Shown here: positions 57,861-64,000 of the stretch, piece after piece
How the letters are laid out: every line of letters begins with the position of its first letter
Position numbering within the stretch: the stretch's first letter is position 1
From: Eubacterium sp. 1001713B170207_170306_E7
Lineage (GTDB): Bacteria > Bacillota > Clostridia > Eubacteriales > Eubacteriaceae
Direction of reading: 5' to 3'
Assembly (NCBI RefSeq): GCF_015547515.1
Contig: NZ_JADMVE010000002.1
Location: forward strand, 310,001-374,000
Length of the DNA: 64,000 nucleotides
Made by a program: the position numbers and the translations under genes
Notes under the pieces: model-generated
The model's input: only the letters and a program-made list of their open reading frames with translations
Databases searched by the model: none
Told to the model about the DNA's origin: nothing

Positions 57861-58613
57861 ATGGAATATCCAAATCAAATGACAAAACAGGAATCAAAAG
57901 AGCTGTTTATCGAATACAAGAAAACAGGCGACAAGGAAATTCGTGATCGCCTCATCGAGAATTTCCTATATATTCCTAAATTACTGGTCAAAAAATACGC
58001 TTACCGCAGTAACGATGTGGAAGATATTTATCAGGTTGCCTGTCTGGGGCTGATGTACGCAGTCGAACGCTACGACCCGGACAGGGGATTTGAATTTGAC
58101 ACCTTTGCATCACCCACCATCATCGGAGAAATCAAAAAATATTATCGTGACAAGCAGTGGATTATCCGTGTGCCAAGAAGAATCCAGGAGCTTAACCGCG
58201 AGATCAACCGGGCGAAGACAACCCTGGAGCACAAGCTTATGAAAACACCGACCATCTCTGAGATTGCGGACTATCTGGAGGTAACTGAAGAAGCTGTGAT
58301 CGAAGCCATGGAAGGCAATAACGTTTTTTATCCCAAGTCCCTGTCGACTGAATTTGAGAGCAACGCGGATGGTCAGGAAGCAACGCTTTTAGACCTGATC
58401 GGCGAAGAGGACGAGCGGATCGAAAACATCGGCAATGTCGAAGACCTCCGCCAGCGCCTGGAAAGCCTGAACCCAGTCGAGCGGATGATCATAGAGGAGC
58501 GTTATTATAACGGAAAGACCCAGAAGGAGGTGGCCGCCATTATCGGTAAATCACAGATGACGGTATCCCGTCTGGAAAAGAAGGTTATGGAGAAGCTGAG
58601 AGTTGGGCTGTAA
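57861..58613 (+). CDS. sigB: SigB/SigF-type RNA polymerase sigma factor
   Basis: The 250-residue sigma-70 family protein belongs to the SigB/SigF/SigG group. Region 2 reads DVEDIYQVACLGLMYAVERYDPDRGFEFDTFASPTIIGEIKKYYRD. Region 3 follows with PRRIQELNREI, and region 4 with ERYYNGKTQKEVAAIIGKSQMTVSRLEKKV. Coupling to rsbV-rsbW marks it as a general stress-type factor, though SigF (sporulation) is close in sequence. No spoIIA-type gene names apply with certainty. A terminator follows at 58635. Confidence 0.88.
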   Translation: MEYPNQMTKQESKELFIEYKKTGDKEIRDRLIENFLYIPKLLVKKYAYRSNDVEDIYQVACLGLMYAVERYDPDRGFEFDTFASPTIIGEIKKYYRDKQWIIRVPRRIQELNREINRAKTTLEHKLMKTPTISEIADYLEVTEEAVIEAMEGNNVFYPKSLSTEFESNADGQEATLLDLIGEEDERIENIGNVEDLRQRLESLNPVERMIIEERYYNGKTQKEVAAIIGKSQMTVSRLEKKVMEKLRVGL

Positions 58614-58634
58614 CCTTAAGAAAAACAAGGCCTG

Positions 58635-58675
58635 AAGGGGATTTCGGTCCCCTTTTAAAATTTTTTGTAATTCTT
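58635..58675 (+). terminator. intrinsic terminator after sigB
   Basis: AAGGGGA (58635-58641) and TCCCCTT (58648-58654) flank TTTCGG, followed by TTAAAATTTTTT. Confidence 0.8.
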
Positions 58676-58820
58676 TACAAGTTTTAGTGGATAATTTCTG
58701 CAAAATATTATAAAATAGTAACATGCAACAAACCAAACGCATTTTCAGGAAAAATAACCTTTTAAAATAATGATTTCGAGAAAATGCAATCACTTAAGAA
58801 TCTAGCAAGGGGGAAGAAGC

Positions 58821-60905
58821 ATGAAAACGTATCCAACCAAAAACATCAGAAATATCCTTTTTTTAGGACATGGAGGAAGCGGCAAGACAACATTGACAGA
58901 GGCGATGGCATTTAACGCAGGTGCCATTGACCGAATGGGCAGAGTTGATGAAGGAAATACCTTATCCGATTTTGATCCGGAAGAAAAGAGAAGAATGTTC
59001 TCCATTTCTTCATCCATTATTCCAGTAGAATATGGTGGACACAAAATTAATATCATCGATGTACCCGGTTACTTTGATTTTATCGGGGACGCCTACGCAG
59101 CACTGAGAGTCGCAGATGCGGTTGTTATCGTAGTCGATGCTTTAGCCGGCGTACAGGTAGGTACCGAAAAAGCCATTGAGCTGTTGTCAAAGGTTGACGT
59201 ACCCGCTTTCATTGTGGTCAACAAAATGGACCGCGAAAACGCGACCTTTGCCAAGGTTATGGATAACCTGAAGGAAGCCTTTGGCAATAAGGTCATTCCT
59301 TTTGAATTACCCATGGGCGAAGGCGAGGAAATGCGCGGCGTCGTCAACATTGTTGATATGACAGGAAGCGAAAGAAAAGACAACCGCTGCTTTGACGTGG
59401 AAGTTCCGGAAGATATGAAGGAAGAGCTGGAGCCTTTCCGTGAAATGATCATGGAATCCGTAGCCCAGACCAGTGAAGACCTGATGGAAAAATACTTTGA
59501 CGGCGAAGAGCTGACCGAAGACGAAATCCACCACGGTATCCGCACCGGCGTGCTGGACGGCGACCTGATCCCGGTTCTGTGTACCTCCGCAGTACAGAAC
59601 ATCGGCGTTGAAACCCTGGAAAATATGATTATCGCTTATCTGCCGTCTCCGAAGGACGCAAAACCGGTTGTGGGCAAAGACCCAAGAGACGGAAAAGAAG
59701 TCGAACGTGCCTGCGGCGCCAGCGAAAGCTTCTCCGCATTGGTATTTAAGACCATTGTTGACCCGTTTGTCGGCAAGCTGTCCATCTTTAAGGTGATGTC
59801 CGGTGTGCTTGAGGCCACCACCGAGGTCTATAACTCCACCAAGGAAGCCAAGGAAAAGACCAACCATATATACGTGCTGCGCGGCAATAAGCAGATCGAA
59901 ATCGAAGCCTTACTGGCAGGCGATATCGGCGCCTTCTCCAAGCTGGGCGTTACCGTTACCGGCGATACCCTGTGCGATCCGAAGGACCCCATCGTCTATG
60001 ACAAGATCGAATTCCCGAAACCGGTGATCTCGATGGCCATTGAACCTAAAACCAAAGCGGACATCGACAAGCTGTCCACCGGCCTCCACCGTCTGATCGA
60101 GGAAGATCCGACCATGAGCTTTAACCGCAATAACGAAACCAAGCAGACACTGCTTTCAGGTCTTGGCGAAATGCACCTGGAAGTTATCTCCAATAAATTA
60201 CAGCAGAAATTCGGCGTTGGCGTTAACCTGGAACCCATGAAGGTGCCATACCGTGAAACCATCCGTAAATCTGCCAGCGCCCAGGGACGTCATAAGAAAC
60301 AGTCCGGCGGCAGCGGCCAGTTCGGTGACGTCTGGGTTACCTTTGAACCAGGCGATACCCCGAATGACGATTTTGTCTTTATCGACAAGGTTGTCGGCGG
60401 CGCTGTGCCGAGAAACTTTATCCCGCATGTCGAAAAAGGCCTTCAGGATTGTATGAGCGAAGGCGTGCTGGCCGGCTACCCAGTCACCGGCGTAAAGGCC
60501 ACCCTGTACGACGGCTCTTACCATGCGGTCGACTCGGATGAAATGTCCTTTAAGATGGCGGCTACCCTGGCATACCGTAAAGGGATGAAGGAAGCCTCAC
60601 CGGTTCTGCTCGAACCCATCTACAAGCTGACCATCACCGTGCCCGAAGAATACATGGGCGATATCATGGGCGACCTCAATAAAAAACGCGGCCGCATCAT
60701 GGGCATGGAACCCATCGACGGCGGAAAACAGGTCATCACCGCAGAAGCGCCGCTGGCAGAGCTGTTTAAGTATGCCACCGAGCTCCGCTCCATGACCCAG
60801 GCCAGAGGCGAATTTGAAATGGAATATGTCCGCTACGAAGAAGCCCCGGCCGTCATCTCCGAAAAAGTCGTCGCCGAAGCCCAGGCAGCGAAGGAAAAGA
60901 AGTAA
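58821..60905 (+). CDS. EF-G-like translational GTPase
   Basis: The 694-residue protein has the EF-G domain order: GTPase, domain II, III, IV and V. The P-loop reads GHGGSGKT (16-23), where true EF-G has AHxDxGKT, and G3 is DVPGYFDF instead of DTPGHVDF. NKMDREN is the G4 motif. These changes mark the EF-G2-like family, also present in Thermus, whose role is less certain than that of FusA. Domain IV is kept (GQFGDVWVTFEPGD and later). It may help translation under special conditions. The start follows AAGGGGGAAG. Confidence 0.88.
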   Translation: MKTYPTKNIRNILFLGHGGSGKTTLTEAMAFNAGAIDRMGRVDEGNTLSDFDPEEKRRMFSISSSIIPVEYGGHKINIIDVPGYFDFIGDAYAALRVADAVVIVVDALAGVQVGTEKAIELLSKVDVPAFIVVNKMDRENATFAKVMDNLKEAFGNKVIPFELPMGEGEEMRGVVNIVDMTGSERKDNRCFDVEVPEDMKEELEPFREMIMESVAQTSEDLMEKYFDGEELTEDEIHHGIRTGVLDGDLIPVLCTSAVQNIGVETLENMIIAYLPSPKDAKPVVGKDPRDGKEVERACGASESFSALVFKTIVDPFVGKLSIFKVMSGVLEATTEVYNSTKEAKEKTNHIYVLRGNKQIEIEALLAGDIGAFSKLGVTVTGDTLCDPKDPIVYDKIEFPKPVISMAIEPKTKADIDKLSTGLHRLIEEDPTMSFNRNNETKQTLLSGLGEMHLEVISNKLQQKFGVGVNLEPMKVPYRETIRKSASAQGRHKKQSGGSGQFGDVWVTFEPGDTPNDDFVFIDKVVGGAVPRNFIPHVEKGLQDCMSEGVLAGYPVTGVKATLYDGSYHAVDSDEMSFKMAATLAYRKGMKEASPVLLEPIYKLTITVPEEYMGDIMGDLNKKRGRIMGMEPIDGGKQVITAEAPLAELFKYATELRSMTQARGEFEMEYVRYEEAPAVISEKVVAEAQAAKEKK

Positions 60906-60920
60906 AATTGAAATTTAGAT

Positions 60921-60950
60921 GCAGCGCTGAAAGATGCGCTGCTTTTTTGT
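60921..60950 (+). terminator. intrinsic terminator after the EF-G-like gene
   Basis: GCAGCGC (60921-60927) and GCGCTGC (60936-60942) form a 7-bp stem followed by TTTTTTG. Confidence 0.8.
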
Positions 60951-60989
60951 TGGAACGAACAATCACCCCTTCACTCTTAGCGGCTTCTA

Positions 60990-61018
60990 TTGTCAAGTAT
61001 GAAAAAGATTGATATAAT
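60990..61018 (+). promoter_or_regulatory. promoter of xpt
   Basis: TTGTCA (60990-60995) and TATAAT (61013-61018) are 17 bp apart. No purine riboswitch was recognised in the 50-nt leader. Confidence 0.6.
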
Positions 61019-61067
61019 AGATAAATATGTAAAAAAGATTTGTTAATCGAGAAAGAGAAAAGGGTAA

Positions 61068-61646
61068 ATGGAATTATTAAAGAATAAAATTTTGAACGAT
61101 GGGTGCGCGCTTGGACAAGAGATATTGAAGGTGGATTCATTCCTTAATCATCAGCTGGATATCCGGCTTTTTGAAGCCATGGGCGCGGAATTCGCGCGCC
61201 GCTTTAAAGATGTCGAGGTCACTAAAATTTTAACCATCGAAACCTCCGGTATTGCCATTGCCGCTGTGGCCGCTAAATATTTTGACTACTGCCCCGTGGT
61301 GTTCGGCAAGAAAAACGCGTCCTTAAATTTAGATAAGGACATTTATACCAGTGAGGTTTACTCCTTTACCAAGCAGCAGACCTACCAGATCATGGTTTCA
61401 AAAAAATATCTGAATCCCGAGGATAAGGTACTGATCATTGACGATTTCCTGGCAAACGGCAAAGCCGTCGAGGCACTGGAGGAAATTGTAAAGCAGTCCT
61501 GCGCCCAGCTGATGGGCGTGGGCATCGCCATTGAAAAAGGCTTCCAGAACGGCGGAAAAGAAATCCGCGCGTCCGGCACACGGCTGGAATCACTGGCCAT
61601 TGTGGATGAAATGGATGAGGATGGCACCATTATCTTTCGCGATTAA
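61068..61646 (+). CDS. xpt: xanthine phosphoribosyltransferase
   Basis: The 192-residue enzyme converts xanthine and PRPP to XMP. It opens MELLKNKILNDGCALGQEILKVDSFLNHQLD, typical of Xpt. The PRPP-binding loop is VLIIDDFLANGKA, and ETSGIAIAAVAAKYF lies in the base-side region. Length is as expected. It is followed by murI at 24 bp with its own ribosome binding site. The absence of a guanine riboswitch is a difference from Bacillus xpt. Confidence 0.93.
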   Translation: MELLKNKILNDGCALGQEILKVDSFLNHQLDIRLFEAMGAEFARRFKDVEVTKILTIETSGIAIAAVAAKYFDYCPVVFGKKNASLNLDKDIYTSEVYSFTKQQTYQIMVSKKYLNPEDKVLIIDDFLANGKAVEALEEIVKQSCAQLMGVGIAIEKGFQNGGKEIRASGTRLESLAIVDEMDEDGTIIFRD

Positions 61647-61670
61647 TACTTGAATTGAAGGGATAAGCTT

Positions 61671-62480
61671 ATGGGAAACAGCAGTCCAATTGGTTTAATC
61701 GACTCAGGAATCGGCGGTTTTACCGTCCTGCGGGAGCTGCAGCGCCAGCTGCCCAGAGAAAACATCGTCTACCTGGGCGATGCCAAACGCATGCCCTACG
61801 GAGAACGGGAAAATGAGGAAATCATCGCCTTTGGCAACAGCGATATCCGTTTTCTGGAGAATATGGGCGTTAAGGCCATTCTTCTGGCCTGCAATACCAT
61901 TTCCTCGCTCATTGACCGGCTCACCGCAAGGGTGCCCTTATTCAGCATTGTGGAGGCTGGCTGCCTGGCCACCATCGACCACCAGCAGGAAGGATCCGTG
62001 GGGCTCATCGCCACCACCGCCACGGTCAAAAACGGTACCTATGAGCACATTCTGTCCGGACACACCCAGGCGGTCCGCTATATTACCCAGGGGACCCGCA
62101 CCCTGGCCAACGTGATCAACAATCACCCGGGTGAGCTGGTGCTGCTGCGCCAGAATATTAAAGAGGCCATCGATCCTATTTTTGAAAGAGAACGGATCAG
62201 AGCCCTGCTCTTGGGGTGTACCCACTTTCCCATTGTGCGCAAAACCATTGAGGAGATGTACCCCTGCCTCAGCATCATCGACCCGGCCGACAAGCAGATC
62301 ACCCTGCTGAAGGAATACCTGAAGAAAAACGACGCCTTTAACGAAAGCCAGTACGATGGCGTGACCCGCATCTGCGCCACCGGCGCGGCAAGGGACTATA
62401 CGATCTTTGAGAACATGATCGACCAGCTGGCCCTTGGCTGCAATGAGCTGACCCTGGAAAAGCTGGATATTGACGAATAA
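61671..62480 (+). CDS. murI: glutamate racemase
   Basis: The 269-residue racemase makes D-glutamate for peptidoglycan. The opening PIGLIDSGIGGFTVLRELQRQLPRENIVYLGD is diagnostic, with Asp11. Catalytic Cys74 (LLACNTISS) and Cys183 (LLLGCTHFP) are both present. Cys74 sits in CNTIS where CNTAS is common. It lies between xpt and trpS, probably in one transcript. Confidence 0.92.
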   Translation: MGNSSPIGLIDSGIGGFTVLRELQRQLPRENIVYLGDAKRMPYGERENEEIIAFGNSDIRFLENMGVKAILLACNTISSLIDRLTARVPLFSIVEAGCLATIDHQQEGSVGLIATTATVKNGTYEHILSGHTQAVRYITQGTRTLANVINNHPGELVLLRQNIKEAIDPIFERERIRALLLGCTHFPIVRKTIEEMYPCLSIIDPADKQITLLKEYLKKNDAFNESQYDGVTRICATGAARDYTIFENMIDQLALGCNELTLEKLDIDE

Positions 62481-62509
62481 AACTTTTGAATCCATTAGGA
62501 GGAGCATCT

Positions 62510-63514
62510 ATGGAAACACCAGAAAAAAAAATTGTATACAGCGGCATACAGCCGTCCGGAACCTTTACCATCGGCAATTATTTCGGCGCCATGAAGAACT
62601 GGGTGCCCATGCAGGAGGCCTATGACTGCCTGTACTGCGTGGTCGATCTGCACGCCATTACCGTGCCGCAGGTTCCAGCGGATTTAAGACGCCGCACCTA
62701 CGAATCCCTGGCCATTTTGATGGCTGTGGGCATCGATCCGGACAAATCCATCCTGTATGTGCAGTCCCACGTACCAGCCCACACCGAGCTGACCTGGATA
62801 CTTAACTGCTTCAGCTACATGGGTGAGCTGAGCCGTATGACCCAGTATAAGGACAAATCCAAAAAGCAAGGCAACAACATCCGCGTCGGCCTTTTTGACT
62901 ACCCGGTTCTGATGGCGGCCGATATCCTGCTGTACCAGTCCGATCTGGTACCAGTCGGCAACGACCAGAAGCAGCATGTCGAGCTGGCAAGAGACATCGC
63001 CTCACGGTTTAACCAGCAGTTCAGTCCAACCTTTAAGCTGCCCGAGCCCTATTTTGGCGAAACCGGCGCGCGCATCATGAGCCTACAGGAGCCCGGCAAA
63101 AAGATGTCCAAATCCGATGAGAATGTCAACGGCTTTGTGTCGCTTTTGGACGATCCGGACACGATTATCCGCAAATTCAAGCGCGCAGTCACCGATTCCG
63201 ATACCGAGGTCCGCCACGACCGCGCCAATAAGCCCGGTGTCTCCAACCTGATGGAAATCTATAACTGCACCACTGGCCGCAGCCTCGAAGAAATCCAGAA
63301 GGAGTTCGAGGGCAGGGGCTATGGCGATTTCAAGCTGGCCGTTGGCGAAAGCGTGGCCGAAACCCTGCGCCCCATCCAGGCCGAATATAAACGTCTGCTG
63401 GCCGATAAGGGCTATCTGGAAAGCGTCATGAAGCAAAACGCCGAGAGAGCCTCAAGGATGGCCTATAAAACCCTCATGAAGGTCCGTAAAAAGGCCGGGT
63501 TTATTAATCTGTAA
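62510..63514 (+). CDS. trpS: tryptophanyl-tRNA synthetase
   Basis: The start is ATG 62510 with AGGAGG seven bases upstream. The 334-residue class I synthetase has the HIGH-like motif TIGN (20-23) after YSGIQPSGT, and the KMSKS motif in PGKKMSKSDENVNGF. DYPVLMAADILLYQSDLVPVGNDQKQHVELARDIA is the tryptophan-site region. Length is normal for bacterial TrpS. A terminator follows directly. Confidence 0.95.
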   Translation: METPEKKIVYSGIQPSGTFTIGNYFGAMKNWVPMQEAYDCLYCVVDLHAITVPQVPADLRRRTYESLAILMAVGIDPDKSILYVQSHVPAHTELTWILNCFSYMGELSRMTQYKDKSKKQGNNIRVGLFDYPVLMAADILLYQSDLVPVGNDQKQHVELARDIASRFNQQFSPTFKLPEPYFGETGARIMSLQEPGKKMSKSDENVNGFVSLLDDPDTIIRKFKRAVTDSDTEVRHDRANKPGVSNLMEIYNCTTGRSLEEIQKEFEGRGYGDFKLAVGESVAETLRPIQAEYKRLLADKGYLESVMKQNAERASRMAYKTLMKVRKKAGFINL

Positions 63515-63520
63515 AATAAA

Positions 63521-63554
63521 AGGAACATACGCCAGAAGCGTATGTTCTTTTTTG
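63521..63554 (+). terminator. intrinsic terminator after trpS
   Basis: GAACATACGC (63523-63532) and GCGTATGTTC (63538-63547) form a 10-bp stem with a CAGAA-type loop, followed by TTTTTTG. Confidence 0.85.
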
Positions 63555-63556
63555 TT

Positions 63557-63585
63557 TTGTATTATATTGGCTTGTATGTTAAAAT
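63557..63585 (+). promoter_or_regulatory. promoter of the type I toxin mRNA
   Basis: TTGTAT (63557-63562) and TAAAAT (63580-63585) are 17 bp apart. The start would be near 63592, so the mRNA begins with GAGTAATCG. Confidence 0.6.
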
Positions 63586-63662
63586 AAGCAAGAGTAATCG
63601 CAATCGGGATAGTGTTGCCTTCGGCCTTTGAATTTAAGATTCGAAGAAAGGAGGCGTTGCTT

Positions 63663-63758
63663 ATGAGTATTTACGAAATGCTATCACTATTGGTAGCAGG
63701 CTGTGGGCTCTTAGTAGCGGTTCTTTCTTATCTAAACGATAAAAAGAACAAAAAATAA
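63663..63758 (+). CDS. 31-residue hydrophobic toxin, putative holin-like (type I TA)
   Basis: This small gene has a strong AAAGGAGG eight bases before ATG 63663. The peptide begins MSIYEMLSLLVAGCG, has one membrane helix (about residues 6-24) and ends in a basic tail DKKNKK. This matches the putative holin-like toxin family of Firmicutes, whose members are membrane-damaging type I toxins. An antisense RNA from the opposite strand overlaps its 3' end and downstream region. The toxin mRNA's 5' end can pair with its far 3' end, which would keep the full-length mRNA from being translated. The gene lies alone between trpS and a peptidase gene. Confidence 0.8.
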   Translation: MSIYEMLSLLVAGCGLLVAVLSYLNDKKNKK

Positions 63759-63845
63759 AAACGACACTACCCCCAAGTTTTGACCGACGAAAGGGTAGTG
63801 AAGTCCATCATTACGAGGCAACCGCCTTGCTACGATTACTCTTCT
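63755..63845 (-). ncRNA. antisense antitoxin RNA of the type I toxin
   Basis: A minus-strand promoter at 63880-63852 would start an RNA near 63845. It runs across the 3' untranslated part of the toxin mRNA and stops at a terminator whose stem is CACTACCC (63800-63793) with GGGTAGTG (63772-63765), then TCGTTTTTATTTTTT. The resulting RNA is about 90 nt and fully complementary to the toxin transcript, an arrangement like RatA for TxpA. Confidence 0.7.
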
Positions 63846-63851
63846 ACCCAT

Positions 63852-63880
63852 ATTATACCCCGCTGTGCCTGAAAATTCAA
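63852..63880 (-). promoter_or_regulatory. promoter of the antitoxin RNA
   Basis: On the minus strand TTGAAT (63880-63875) and TATAAT (63857-63852) are exactly 17 bp apart. It is embedded in the toxin's own terminator hairpin. Confidence 0.7.
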
Positions 63881-63899
63881 GCACAGCGGTTTTCTTTTT
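63860..63899 (+). terminator. terminator of the toxin mRNA
   Basis: CCGCTGTGC (63860-63868) and GCACAGCGG (63881-63889) form a perfect 9-bp stem followed by TTTTCTTTTT. Confidence 0.8.
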
Positions 63900-63903
63900 A
63901 AGG

Positions 63904-64000
63904 TTATTCCCACAATTCCACATGCACATAGCCGCTCTCGTAATAGGGCAGCACGCCCAGCCCGCAGTTTTCTGCCGTTTCGGCAAGCGTTGCCACCGAA
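63904..64000 (-). CDS. C-terminal end of a probable M15-type peptidase, truncated by window
   Basis: The last 31 codons of a minus-strand gene are visible, stopping at TAA 63906..63904. The peptide contains NCGLGVLPYYESGYVHVEL before the stop. A GYVHVE/GFVHVD segment with the zinc-binding His is typical of M15-type D-Ala-D-Ala carboxypeptidases and related peptidoglycan enzymes. Too little is visible for a firm name. The gene body lies to the right of the window. Confidence 0.45.
   Translation of the reverse strand, partial: SVATLAETAENCGLGVLPYYESGYVHVELWE

Noticed and set aside
60950-61067. guanine riboswitch upstream of xpt
   Set aside because: The leader is about 50 nt and lacks the aptamer's conserved loops.
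63732-63986. 84-codon minus-strand ORF near the window end
   Set aside because: It crosses the antitoxin region and uses a different frame from the better-supported GYVHVE peptide end.
1-64000. CRISPR arrays, tRNA/rRNA genes, insertion sequences, prophage
   Set aside because: No regularly spaced repeats, tRNA or rRNA signatures, transposase or phage structural genes were seen. The single recombinase-like protein lacks mobile-element context.

Overview
The window reads as chromosomal DNA of an anaerobic Firmicute, most like an acetogen of the Eubacterium limosum/callanderi group. The basis is a complete anaerobic (Cbi-type) corrin pathway, ferredoxin-dependent 2-oxoacid oxidoreductase subunits, a SigB-type module, AGGAGG-type ribosome binding sites and moderate GC with AT-rich intergenic spaces. 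The species assignment is inference from gene content; no rRNA or tRNA gene is present to confirm it.

Layout. 1-5.8 kb: the 5' part of an Fe-S scaffold-like gene (minus strand), then a plus-strand operon with a DUF2284-type cysteine protein carrying a repeat-bearing tail, an isochorismatase-fold hydrolase, MTA phosphorylase, MtnA and a TIM-barrel isomerase. 5.8-15.5 kb: a cobalamin riboswitch with its own terminator, then btuF-btuC-btuD-cbiA-pduX-cbiC-cbiL-cbiD-cbiE-cbiT. 15.6-20.9 kb: phenylacetate-CoA ligase plus double-ACT protein, class II aldolase, a duplicated GntR regulator, a strong candidate small RNA and an XRE regulator. 21-36.5 kb: a second cobalamin riboswitch and terminator, then hemA-sirC-(hemC/cobA/hemD fusion)-hemB-hemL-cbiK-cbiF-cbiG-cbiH-cbiJ-cbiP-cbiB-cobD-cobU. 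The two riboswitch operons together supply every step from glutamyl-tRNA to GDP-cobinamide, plus B12 uptake. No hemE/G/H-like gene is present, so tetrapyrrole made here looks dedicated to corrinoid, with cobalamin itself as the feedback signal.

36.6-45 kb: a SEC-C protein, a TetR regulator, a minus-strand unit of DcuC-like carrier, UroD-fold protein and a 47-residue small protein, an HxlR regulator, a KorA/KorB pair and a DMT exporter. 45-51 kb: dnaX-ybaB-recR, ptsI-ptsH, and two envelope/stress-type small proteins. 51-58.6 kb: a diguanylate cyclase; a minus-strand operon with a tyrosine-recombinase-like protein, an AgrC-like kinase and a LytTR regulator; a small membrane protein; and an rsbV-rsbW-sigB module with a SigB-like promoter in front. 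58.8-64 kb: an EF-G-like GTPase, xpt, murI, trpS, a compact type I toxin-antitoxin locus, and the 3' end of a probable M15-type peptidase.

Most notable items: (1) the type I toxin-antitoxin locus at 63.56-63.90 kb with both promoters, both terminators and a long-range 5'-3' mRNA pairing; (2) a candidate ~250-nt RNA gene at 20.31-20.56 kb; (3) the recombinase-like/AgrC/LytTR operon with a phased operator array; (4) the HemC-CobA-HemD triple fusion under B12 control; (5) a dispersed near-identical terminator palindrome at four loci; (6) an MTA salvage branch without the usual downstream enzymes; (7) a 47-residue gene coupled to a UroD-family protein lacking the usual zinc motif.
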